Shown in pieces: positions 11,284 to 20,390 of a stretch of DNA of 64,000 bases; position 1 is the stretch's first letter; every line of letters starts with the position of its first letter. The notes beneath the pieces were generated by a model that did no database searches, was not told the origin of the DNA, and was given only the letters and a program-made list of their open reading frames with translations. The stretch is taken from the NCBI GenBank assembly GCA_049724395.1, contig JAUGWO010000107.1:310001-374000 (forward strand), written 5' to 3'. This DNA is from Spongospora subterranea f. sp. subterranea (taxonomy: Eukaryota > Endomyxa: Phytomyxea > Phytomyxea > Plasmodiophorida). The translations under genes and the position numbers were made by a program.

Positions 11284-11817
11284 ATCGAATAAATGATCAA
11301 TCAGAGGTAGCCTCTCTAGCCCCTACCCCCCTACCGTAGAATATACCGTGAAAACGAGTCAGAATTGCTGGATGCGAGTTGCTGAACTATTCCCGCGCTT
11401 GGGGATCAGTATCCCCAACCTCATCATCATGTCAGCACGATTTTTAGAAGCAACTTCTGATATTTCCGTTGCTCAGGCATCCCGTCTCTTGTTATATTTC
11501 GGTATAGGTCAACGATCACAAACAGGTAATTATCTGAAGCAGGCTTAAGTGGTCTAGGAATGTGTTTCGCGCTTAAACCTTTTAAATTAATGTTGAACTT
11601 TTAGATTTGTTCGAAATGTTGATTGTTCGAGGCAGAGACTTGTAGGCTTCTGCTTTGATCGATGTTGTTGCTGCGTCCTACATCGGCGCCAAAGTTGCTG
11701 ACAGCCTTGAACACTGATTGGTTTGTGGTCTTGTGCTCGTACCAGATCGGTTCTCTTCTTTCGATTTGTTATGAACTGTGTGTCCACACATTATAGCGGA
11801 ATATGTTTCACCGTTTC

Positions 11818-12027
11818 CGTTATCATAGCCATACATGTATCAGCCGCATCCAGTGTAATGTCATCCCTAATTCCACTCAGGGAGTACAGTATCACGTTCG
11901 TTACCCTTCGTAACGGTTGTGTCGTTATCATAGCCATACATGTATTAGTCGCATCCAGTGTAATGTCATCCCTAACTCCACTCGGGGAGTACAGTATAAT
12001 GTTCGTTACCCTTCGTAACGGTAGTGT
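11818..12027. repeat. 105-bp tandem duplication (2 copies)
   Basis: Copies run from about 11818 and 11923 (period 105), each beginning cgttatcatagccatacatg and ending cgttacccttcgtaacgg. They differ at a handful of positions. Each copy ends in a short inverted repeat (gttacc/ggtaac-like: gttacccttcgtaac), which could form a hairpin. Confidence 0.85.
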
Positions 12028-12411
12028 CGTTAAGGTCATCCGTTTGAGTCATTGTTATTGGTCTCAAATGTACTACAGTAGTTGTTTGATTATAAACCTT
12101 GGTCTTCTTCAAGGTGAGTTTCAAGTACATACTTTACCTAGATCAGCACGCAGCGAATCAGCCGTACGGGAATGCTATCGACCGACATGTTTGCGTGAAT
12201 CAACATGCTCTTACGAGCTCACAGGTTCCCATTCCATAAATACCGGAACTCGGTTTCCTGTTGCGCTTCTGAAGTACAAAAAGGAGGCAGGATGAAGCTG
12301 TATTTCTTAGTATAAAGGCGGCCACAAACAGTCTATTCGGCGCTACTGGGATACGAGAGTCCGCCAATATACCGCTGTAAAAACTATTGCAAGTATCACA
12401 ACCGGCGATAG

Positions 12412-12615
12412 ATGGCGCTGATTTTTTCAAATAGATCTCGTCATCTGCTTGGATCTGCATCGTTTTCTCTTTGGCTTCTTAACAGAGTAATGGCGTACTT
12501 TGAAAAGCACAACATGACGTTGGTATACGGTAACACAGACTCTTTCTTCATGAAGCCCCAGAAATCACATGCTTCACCAATCGATGTTCAAACGGAGGTC
12601 GATTCCATGCACTAG
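12412..12615 (+). pseudogene. Fossil fragment of a family-B DNA polymerase, virus-like or Polinton-like
   Basis: A short stretch ends in LVYGNTDSFFM, which fits motif C of family-B DNA polymerases (YGDTDS), preceded by a helix (LNRVMAYFEKHNMT) at the place where the family has its palm helix. Protein-primed polymerases of Polintons, virus-like elements and linear plasmids carry this motif, and there is no sign of the long exon set of a host replicative polymerase nearby. It looks like an old broken remnant, far shorter than a whole polymerase. The family assignment within B-type polymerases is not secure. Confidence 0.55.
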
Positions 12616-13259
12616 GAACTTCCATGATGATCGTTTTGCCAATTCCACGTCCAGTTAATTACGATCCGAAATATGACAGCGATTACAAAAGACGTTGTTG
12701 ACGGTTTTCATGCACGTTAACAAGACGATAGAGGTTCTTCTACACATTATGTGTAATTATCTAACACAGGAGCTCCATTAAAACAAGTTGTAGCAGAAAT
12801 GTCAGGGTTTTAGGGCCTGCAGTGAAAGTTTGAACATGGCCATGGCGATTTAACAAAAGCCCCATTAACAGGTGCAGTATACGAATGATTTGTGTTTTCT
12901 AGTGAGTTTTGTGGAATACAATCCATAATTTATTCTTGACGTAAACAGCAAACTTTACTACGGTGACCATACATTTCAAGGGCGCGAAACCAACTGTGAT
13001 CGACATGTACTGTCTTTTGTTAACACGATAGAAACTAATTTAGATAGTGTTTGCATGGGTATATGACAATGGGCATTATTTGGCCTTGGCCAACTTGCAT
13101 ATTTGTTTACAGTGTCCATCAGCGCGATATTGCAACCAGGCTGAGGATTGAGCAATCCTCTTGGGGCATACTGATCAGTCTGCCAGACCAATCCATAAAT
13201 CGTCTCGCTATTTTCGGTCAGGGTAAATTCATGCCCGTTCGTTTGATCTTGGATTAGCC

Positions 13260-14397
13260 ATGGCGTCTGATCGGGTCAAGAGTCTGGTGATTTTAGCTGG
13301 ATCATTAGGGATCTGCACCGGATGGGCCACAGCAGTTCTGTTTTTTGTTCTCGAGAAGCGAACGACTGGCCCAGTGAAGCAAGATGATTATGGGAAGATC
13401 CCTTTACCTGATCATGATGCCGCCAAATATGGCCTTCCGAGTATGCCACACACATTTTGTCTCGTTATGTTGTATTGTTGAGCTTTGAACGTTGTCGTAG
13501 CGAAATCCACACGATCTGATCGATTATGTAACAGATTCAATGGGACTTCGAGTCCAAAAGGAATACGTTGTGGCATTCGATTGGCGTACCAGAAATCCCT
13601 TATGGGTTGCTCAAACATTAAAGGCCGAAGATCGTCCCAAAGGTATGGCGTTAATTGCATTCAGGAGAAAGATGTCACGATATCGAGATTCGATTTTGAA
13701 TTTAGATAGACCCAGCAGACAAGGGATCGGATTTACTGTCGATAAATCGGTTCCTCAATTGTTCCGCACCCATGCCAAAGATTTCACCAATTCGGGGTTT
13801 GATCGCGGGCATCTGGCACCAGCTGGGGATTCAATATCACAAGAGGGCCTGAAAGAAACATTTCTTATGGTCAACATCAGTCCACAAGTTGGGAAAGGGT
13901 TCAATCAGGACTATTTGGTGCGGTTTGAACAGTTTGTTCGTCGTCTGTTGAATCGCTATGAAGGTTAGGATCACACTTGTCAGATTATTATGCATTGATC
14001 CAATTTCTGTTGAATCTTAGAAGTCAATATCATATCTGGACCTTTATTTATTCCCGAGTCTAACAATGCGAACGTCGTTCAATACCCTGTGATTGAGAAT
14101 AATATTGCAGTTCCGACTCATTTCTTTAAAGCTGTTTTGACATCGAAATCGACAGTATTCGGTGGGAAACAATATCAAGCTGCAACATTCATTTTCCCAA
14201 ACAAGCCAATCGATCCATCCACAAAACTGCTGTCCTTCAGGGTTCCACTAAAGCATCTGGAGTCCAAAGCTGGACTCTTGTTATGGGATCAGATCGACCG
14301 AAGTCAAATCTCTGATCTGTGTTCACCGACTGCGATTGATTGTTCTCTTGGTCGTCTTGCAAAAAACAAACAGAAAACCTTCCGACAAGGTATATGA
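13260..14397 (+). CDS. NUC1: Mitochondrial endonuclease G (DNA/RNA non-specific nuclease)
   Basis: EndoG/Nuc1 is a Mg-dependent beta-beta-alpha-metal nuclease of the mitochondrial intermembrane space that degrades DNA and RNA. Exon 1 encodes an N-terminal membrane/targeting segment (VIL AGSLGICTGWATAVLFF region) and ends in AKYGLP. Intron 13441-13534 (94 nt) and intron 13964-14020 (57 nt) both keep phase. Spacing from YGLP to YVVAFDWRTRNPLWV equals that in animal EndoG. The catalytic motif is DRGHLAPAGD, with the general-base His, and the metal-binding Asn is in GKGFNQDY. The last exon (IISGPLFIPES, VPTHFFKAVLT) matches the family C-terminal core. All key residues are present, so the enzyme should be active. 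Confidence 0.93.
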
Positions 14398-14870
14398 CGA
14401 ACACAAAATAAATGAATTAGTTCTTCATTTCCATTGATGGATGGTTTTTGCGTTTGTGTCAGTTTTTATCATTGTCTTATGGAAGCGGTCTGTGGCTGTA
14501 CAACCTCCTCCTTCCAAGCAATTACTCCGATCCTATGAATCAACGGTCGTGATAAGGACGATGACTTTATACAAAACCATTAATTCGTCATCTTATACTA
14601 ATAATTCAGCATCAAAGCTAGAAGACCTGTAATATACCTTTAGTTGAGGGATACGGGATTGAATGGTATTCGATGGCCAACGGGGTACACATTACAGCTG
14701 TAACGGGAAATAGGTCGGCCCTTGAGACAGTTGCCCCTGTACAGTACCGTAACTGGGTCACGTTCACAACTCCGTAGCCTGTCGTCCTGTTACAGGGTGG
14801 GGCCAAGGGCGCCAGGCAGCAGTACGAGAGGATAACAATCATCATTTCCTATCGAATCCGAATCTTTACA
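14398..14870. other. Intergenic region between NUC1 and PYM
   Basis: A 470-bp gap. An open frame at 14441-14632 begins with a hydrophobic stretch but has no further support, so I do not call it. The region should hold the NUC1 3' end and the PYM promoter. Confidence 0.45.
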
Positions 14871-15398
14871 ATGCAGACTTGCGATCCGACCTGCCAGGAG
14901 GAAAGGATCGTTCCCGCTTCACGACGCCCGGATGGTAGCATGCGGAAACCTATTCGAATTAGGGCCGGATTCAAAAGCGATGGCGACTATGTGCCGTTCA
15001 AGCCCAGCGTGATCCAAGCGAGGGACATCGAACTTGAGAGAATGGCGGAAGAGAAGAGGCGACAAACTAAGGCACTGATTGCCCAGAATAATGCCCCTCC
15101 CAAAGTTCGGAGGAAAAAAACGAAGAAACCTTCTAAACCCGACGTTGCAGTGGAAGAATTAACGAAAAAGGTTGAAGTTATGACTTTAAATCCAATTGCA
15201 CACGGGAACAAATTGAGGAACTTGAGGAAGAAGCTAAATCAAACAGAGGAATTAAAACTTCGTGTTGACACTGGTGAGGTGATTCCCAGCCCCGAGCAAA
15301 TTATGAAGATAAGCAAACTCCTGCAGTTGAAGGATGAGATCGAGCAGCTAAAACAGGAAATCATCGATTACGGCAATACAATTCAGAGCGGATTATAA
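14871..15398 (+). CDS. PYM1: Partner of Y14 and Mago (PYM/WIBG)
   Basis: PYM binds the Mago-Y14 heterodimer and the 40S ribosome and strips exon-junction complexes from translated mRNA. The 175-residue intron-free frame begins at an ATG. The N-terminal Mago-binding block is clear (IVPASRRPDGSMRKPIRIR, then GFKSDGDYVPFKP), matching the family pattern I-P-A-T-x-RPDGTxRKxxRVrxGYxPxexxxxY. A basic middle region (VRRKKTKKPSKPD) is followed by the C-terminal eIF2A-like helix (LRNLRKKLNQTEELKLRVD, GEVIPSPEQIMKISKL). An exon-junction recycling factor fits an intron-rich genome. Its TAA stop forms one half of a TTATAA palindrome shared with the convergent gene. Confidence 0.9.
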   Translation: MQTCDPTCQEERIVPASRRPDGSMRKPIRIRAGFKSDGDYVPFKPSVIQARDIELERMAEEKRRQTKALIAQNNAPPKVRRKKTKKPSKPDVAVEELTKKVEVMTLNPIAHGNKLRNLRKKLNQTEELKLRVDTGEVIPSPEQIMKISKLLQLKDEIEQLKQEIIDYGNTIQSGL

Positions 15399-16040
15399 TA
15401 ATGGCGATAGTGCCTCTCGTTTATTCCGTGTCTGACGACGCTGTTCGGCGAGATTGTCCATTAGCCGCTGCGTTAGGTTGTCTGAAGACCAAATTTGCAT
15501 ATCGGACAGCGGCGCCGTATTCCTGTCTTGGAGTGCCGGATTGAGAACGGCAATATCGAACACCAGGAGATGATGCCTAGATTGAGAAACTGTATTGATG
15601 ATGTGGCGAAGCGCTCGACAAGCGTCGGCCTTTCTCAGATCAATAAGCACGATCTCGGCTAACGCAATGGCCATCGCTCGAATGCCACCCAATTCGGAGA
15701 TCCTGAATCATGTTCAAAGCTTTTTCATTAGAAAGTATTGCCCGCCCTACCACAGAACAGCTTGAGCGCGATGGTCATTGGGTATTTGTGGATGGATAAA
15801 TATGGAGGAGGCTAAAAGCGTGGCTCAGAAGGTGGCGCGGCGACCACGACACAAAACAAACAAATCACCTTGGAATATATGTTGAACGGTCGGCTGTTCT
15901 GGTTCGAGGTCAATTACTGCAGCTGGGCCATTAGACATTACGAGAGCGCTCTGCTGTACGGGTCCAGGAATTGGCCTTGGAGAGGCCAATATTTTGAAGA
16001 ATTCGTGCTGACCAGCAGCATTCTTCCTCTTACTGCCCAT
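15393..16040 (-). CDS. Small protein with a BRCT-like domain, function unknown
   Basis: Three exons (16040-15869, 15811-15751, 15702-15393) with two GT-AG introns of 57 and 48 nt give 180 residues in a single phase. The second intron has a good branch-site candidate (ctaat). The N-terminus is basic (MGSKRKNAAG) and then Pro-rich. The middle reads IFIHPQIPND, ISELGGIRAMAIALAE, IVLIDLRKADACRAL and HHLLVFDIAVL, which looks like the beta-alpha-beta pattern of a BRCT domain with the GG turn, followed by a charged tail. The BRCT call is by pattern only. It overlaps PYM by 6 bp at the stop codons and lies next to the Apollo nuclease gene, which makes a DNA-damage role attractive but unproven. Confidence 0.6.
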
Positions 16041-16225
16041 GATCAGGTTCCGAAACCCCTATAAAACAGGCATTGAAAGGCACTGCTTAGGAGCAAATAC
16101 AGCAACACTCTACAGACTTCCTGAATTTGGGTCAGAGAGGCGTCTTTCTCATAGTCGAACGGAATGGCGAAAGCGTATATATTTCTCGGCTGAACCTTCT
16201 GAACGAGTTCTCTGGCTATAGCATG

Positions 16226-17449
16226 TTATTCAGGTTGACACCAGAATATATTCCCAAACAGAAAACAACCTTCGCGTAGACTAGGGAATATCACTCGTCA
16301 ATCGTTAAAGTCACAACCATATACGATTATCATAACCTCGAGTGCATTGAATATAAAACTCGGTGCACACCGAGATCCGACTTGATTAGAGTTTGATCGC
16401 AAGCAGCGTTTCTTGCAAACCACATGGCAGACGTTTTGATGAAAAGGCAACGAACCCGTGAAGTCGTCTGAAAAACGTGGATTCAATATAAAACTGACGA
16501 CGGAGAAGCTGCTGTTGAACAGCAAACCTGTGCCTCAATAGCCTCTTGAAACTGGCTCGAAGAGCAAACATGAAATCGTAGCGAAGGATCAGAGCTAGAC
16601 AAGTTCTGAAAGAACGGGATTGCGTTCAACACTTTGAGATCGCGACTAAATGGTTGTGAGAGCTATTGATGTGTGCGATTATGGAGAACTAACGGGTCCA
16701 TGTTAAAGTATAACTTTGATCGGTATTTGCCATGAATGGCGTCCAGAATATGTTCACCACCTAATGCTAAACAAGACAGGATGATTCGCGTATGGGGTGG
16801 CGTCTGGTCAATTAAGTTGATGATCGTGGTGATGGACTGATCATGGCTGGGGAAATCCAGACACGACCTTGAACAGAATGTGGCATCCATCTGCAGGGCA
16901 ATCAGGATTGAGTTCCGCAATCACCTGATTTCATCTCTGACAAACCGCAAGATGATCAAGGCGGGCAGAGTTGATGATATTTATCATCTCTGATTGGTTG
17001 TCCAATTGCGAGAGGCGGAAATCCCCTGTATGAAGAATTCGCCCAACACGACTGGACTCGAACAAAATCATGACCGATCCAGAGCAATGCCCTGCATTGA
17101 ACATGGTAAAACATAGCGTTGAGTGATGCTGCTGATGGATTTGGGCCTGATTCAAAGGGCAAGCGATGATTAAATGACTATTGAGGGATGGGAATTTAGC
17201 GATCAGCATTAACCTGGTCTCATTACTACAGTAAATGAGACCAGATTGAAATCCATCATGGAATCCCTGTAAATGATCTACAAACAGGGTCAGGTTCAGG
17301 TCATAGGGGAATTGATGGCGCTATCAGATCAGACCGGAATGAAGATGGGTCAAAAAGAAGACAGGATTATCATGTCGAATGGGACCCCAATTATCAACAT
17401 ATATTCCATGGCGTTGAAGATCAGTGAATGCGATGAAGGATCGCGCCAT
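16226..17449 (-). CDS. DCLRE1B: SNM1B/Apollo-type beta-CASP 5' exonuclease
   Basis: Apollo/SNM1B is a metallo-beta-lactamase, beta-CASP 5'-3' exonuclease acting in interstrand cross-link repair and telomere end processing. Exon 1 starts at MARSFIAFTDLQ and contains the metal motif split by an intron (THLHS|DH, HxHxDH). Then come CSNETRLMLI, the histidine motif FNAGHCSGSVM, and the aspartate motif LHTGDFRLSQ. The beta-CASP half has MDATFC and FNMDPRDLKVLNA, and the end has TSAMWFARN and YSMHSS, the counterpart of the PSAMW and YSxHSS motifs of Apollo. Introns: 17334-17278, 16945-16891, 16693-16646, one near 16550-16490, and one just before the last short exon. The family position usually held by Glu or Met before HSS is Met here, as in Apollo. 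The promoter is shared with ATP23 (110 bp). Confidence 0.9.
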
Positions 17450-17559
17450 TGTCCATGACCCTGGAAATGCCCAGGTCGGCAATCGGGTACAGTCAGGGTT
17501 TGATAGCGCCAACAGGGGGCATTGACCAAGTCCGGATTCACTGAAACCGGTTTAGCCAC
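17450..17559. promoter_or_regulatory. Short divergent promoter between SNM1B and ATP23
   Basis: The two start codons (17449 on minus and 17560 on plus) are 110 bp apart and point away from each other, so the promoters and 5' UTRs must share this space. I see no clear TATA box. The call rests on geometry only. Confidence 0.4.
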
Positions 17560-18311
17560 ATGGCCGATCAATCTCGGCTCAAACAACAACATGATCAATG
17601 TGAGGAATGGAAATCGCAGGCGCTCAAGAGCCCATTTGTTCGGTTTATGGTTGACGCGATGACCAGATCCGGTTGTCGTGTCGATGAGCGTTATTTTCGC
17701 TGCGTCCCATGCGTGGAACAGGTTGGCGGTGGACTATATTATGATGATAAAGGACACACATCTGTAGTCCTTTGTGAAAACCGCCTGGTTAGCCAAGATC
17801 AGACGACGACGGCCTCAGTGCATGAGCTGATCCATGCATTTGATCATTGTCGAGCTGAGCAGGATATTCACAATCTGGTTCATCATGCTTGTACTGAGGT
17901 CGCATTCACATCACCAATCCACTCGTTTTCATTTCAAAAAACAAATCTGTTCGAATTCTGTATTTTATTGAGCCTTCTTCATAAATTGTTGCCAGAGTTG
18001 CCCTTTGACGCATTATTGCTCAATTTTATTCAGATCAGGGCAGCTAATCTATCGGGAGATTGCCATTGGCGCCGTGAAATATCCAGGGGTAACTTCAATC
18101 TGGTCAAGTAAATTGATATCAATCGGATTCTGTTTTCAATATGATCCTCAACGTGTTTCTCAGACAACATCAAAACTGTGTTAGGAGACGAGCGATCTTG
18201 TCGGTATCGATGAATCCTGCGTGTTCTAGTGAAGCCGATGCAGCTGCAGCCGTCGACACCGCATGGGAAGTCTGTTTTGCTGACACGGCACCGTTTGAGC
18301 GAATACCCTAA
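17560..18311 (+). CDS. ATP23: Mitochondrial inner membrane protease ATP23
   Basis: Atp23 is a metalloprotease of the intermembrane space that matures Atp6 in yeast and chaperones ATP synthase assembly. The zinc motif is SVHELIHAFDHCRAE (HExxH followed by D), and the upstream CVPC and GGGLYY blocks are typical. An intron at 17899-18033 (135 nt) joins HHACTE to IRAANLSGDCHWRRE, and a second at 18108-18163 (56 nt) joins NFNLVK to QHQNCVRRRAILS. Both keep phase. The C-terminus ends DTAWEVCFADTAPFERIP, as in the family (CFxDTxPFxxIP). All conserved cysteines expected for the oxidative fold appear present. Length after splicing (about 186 residues) is normal. Confidence 0.93.
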
Positions 18312-18749
18312 AAGCGCCCTTGAGTCACGATCTCGATATTCATGAAGGATTGTTTGTATTAATGAGGTTAATCCAATCCCATTATATGGGTCAACGGAAG
18401 ATCGTGTTCCGAAGTAATACAGATCACCCGATACCAGAAAGGAACTAGACGATGCCTTGGTCTCAATAGAGCTCTAACTCCCAGATCATATCTATTGAGG
18501 GCCTACAGGTTTAGGCACATGATGATCAGAATTCTTTGTCTCATATCAAATCATAGTTTCAATGCACGGGATGAGATCTGGTTAAGTGTAGGTGAATAAG
18601 TTGTTCGGTTAAACTGGGTCACAAAAAACATCAATTGTCACAATCATATACTCCTAGACTTTTGAATTGTTAAGGTAGAGGCCAGCATGGATATTGCATA
18701 TCAACGGATTGCTTGAATAAGGTTCTACGCAATACAATCGTCTATGGAG
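18312..18749. other. Intergenic region with no feature seen
   Basis: Between the ATP23 stop and the mariner left end. No domain, repeat or convincing open frame was found. Confidence 0.5.
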
Positions 18750-20353
18750 TACTCCCTCTGTCCCGCACTTTCTGTTTTGTCCCAGAATGTCTGGCCGGTA
18801 TTTTTATTGAGTGGGCGATACTCTCAATCGAGTGAGCTCAATAAGTTCTTTGTCGACATCAAGAGTGATCGGGAGAGTTCCGGCGCGCTGCATGGCCTCT
18901 TTCCCCGTATGGGGAATCTTGTATCCTATACCTCCACCGTTCTGCATCGTCTCTCGCATGCACTGTTGCCAGGTCAAGAACACGAAGTGCAGCTTCTCTT
19001 CCGTTAATTGTTGAAAGGCATTTTGTACTTCGTGGATGAGGTCGTCGACATTCCGTGGGGCACATTGGTGCTGAATCGATTGAATTGCATTGAAAAACCC
19101 AAGTCAAGGACGTTCATGTCGGGGTTATTAGGTGGCTGACACCGAAGGATGATATCGAAGCCATCAGATCCCGCAGCCTCAACGAAGGCCTTGTCTAAAG
19201 ATGATAAATGCGGCTTGGCATTATCCTGCTGTATGAAAATTTAACAACTATTGGCCATAGAGCGTGGCCATCGAGACCGAATCGCTGGAAGAACATTTTC
19301 CAACAACATGCAGCGATAGGATTCTTTCGTGACAGTAATGGGTTTTGTCACAAGTGTTCCAACAACACGGTTCTTGCTACCTCGTTTTGCCGGTTCCTTG
19401 ATGACGAACGGCCATATACCAAGCTTGCCGTCAAACTGTGTTTTTCGGTGTTGGTCGAATCTGGGTCGAGCGACGGCCGCCAAAAACATGACCTTTTCAA
19501 TAAATCGCTTCGATTTGCACGAACGCAGTGGTTCAGGCTCGCCATCTGCCAGGTAATAGATTCTGGTCGCTTTCGTCATGAAGAACCATTTTTCGTCCAC
19601 GTGGACAATGTCGAACATGTTTTGGAAACTATTGGTGCCCTCCTGCAACATCGACAAACAGAATTTCAGCCTCTCGATCTTGTTTGAATCCGTCAAATAA
19701 TGGCTTTATGGAATTCGAATGCCTTCGAATGGTTCCTTCTTTGACGCGTCGACCTAAGGTAGCGCGCGGAATGCCAGTTGCCTTTGCCATGGAACGAATA
19801 GTGGAGCGACGATTAAGCGGTACGTCAACCAGGACAGATGAGATATCCTCGATTGTCTTCTTGCGGCCGCAAGTCCCAAAATTGGCGTCGACACAAGGAA
19901 CCAAGGCACCCTCTGATATCTGTTGCTGCGCCCGACTCCAGATTCGGCTGACCGTCTTCCACCCGACAGAGAAATGACCAGCAATCTCTGTAAACGCACC
20001 CTTCACTGCCTTGCCATCTCGTAACTTCGTCAGAAGCAATTGGTAAATTGCCTGGCGCTGCTCGTTGCTTGAAACGACATGGTGGTTTGATTGCTCATCT
20101 TCCCATCAGTCAATTTGGGAATCGATTACCATTATTTTGAGGGCTGGGCGGGTCATTCCGTCATGGTCATGCAAAACCGCATTTTTACCGCTTCACATTT
20201 TCGCAACTGTTGGGGAACCTTTGTCACTCGATAGCTTGCTGGGTAGATGCGAGATCTTTCCATCAAGCTATAAAACTACTTCCATGCGCTAAAATTCACC
20301 TTAATCCCACGGAGTAAAGTGTACCGGCCAGACATTATGGGACAGAGGGAGTA
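18750..20353. mobile_element. Tc1/mariner transposon, DD39D (plant/oomycete-like) type
   Basis: The element is about 1.6 kb. Terminal inverted repeats begin TACTCCCTCTGTCCC on the left (18750) and end GGGACAGAGGGAGTA on the right (20353), with a second matching block (aatgtctggccggta) further in. The left repeat carries about 19 extra bases between the two blocks. The CTCCCTCYGTYCC start is that of plant mariners, Stowaway MITEs and similar oomycete elements. It lies about 38 bp beyond the ferrochelatase stop codon. The outermost TA at each end fits a TA target duplication. Confidence 0.9.
18860..20085 (-). pseudogene. Mariner transposase, broken by frameshifts
   Basis: The N-terminal helix-turn-helix region reads EQRQAIYQLLL and FSVGWKTVSRIWSRAQQQ. 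The catalytic core has the first Asp in VHVDEKWFFMTKA, followed by CKSKRFIEKVMFLAAVARPR; the second Asp is in QDNAKPH and the third in PDMNVLDLGFFNAIQ. Counting residues between the second Asp and the LD aspartate gives 39, the DD39D spacing of plant mariners. At least two frame changes (around 19630-19700 and 19240) interrupt the frame, so this copy is probably inactive, although the catalytic motifs remain readable. Confidence 0.85.
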
Positions 20354-20390
20354 TTTTACAGATGTTGTGAAACGGAGGAATATTAATTAA

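Larger units (their letters stand above)
11284..13259. other. Two-kb accessory stretch with repeats and a polymerase remnant
   Basis: No host gene is supported between the WD40 gene and endonuclease G. The stretch contains a 105-bp tandem duplication (11818-12027) and a piece of a family-B DNA polymerase (12412-12615), both listed separately. The rest shows only short frames with no domain. The EndoG promoter should lie in the last few hundred bases. Confidence 0.5.
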
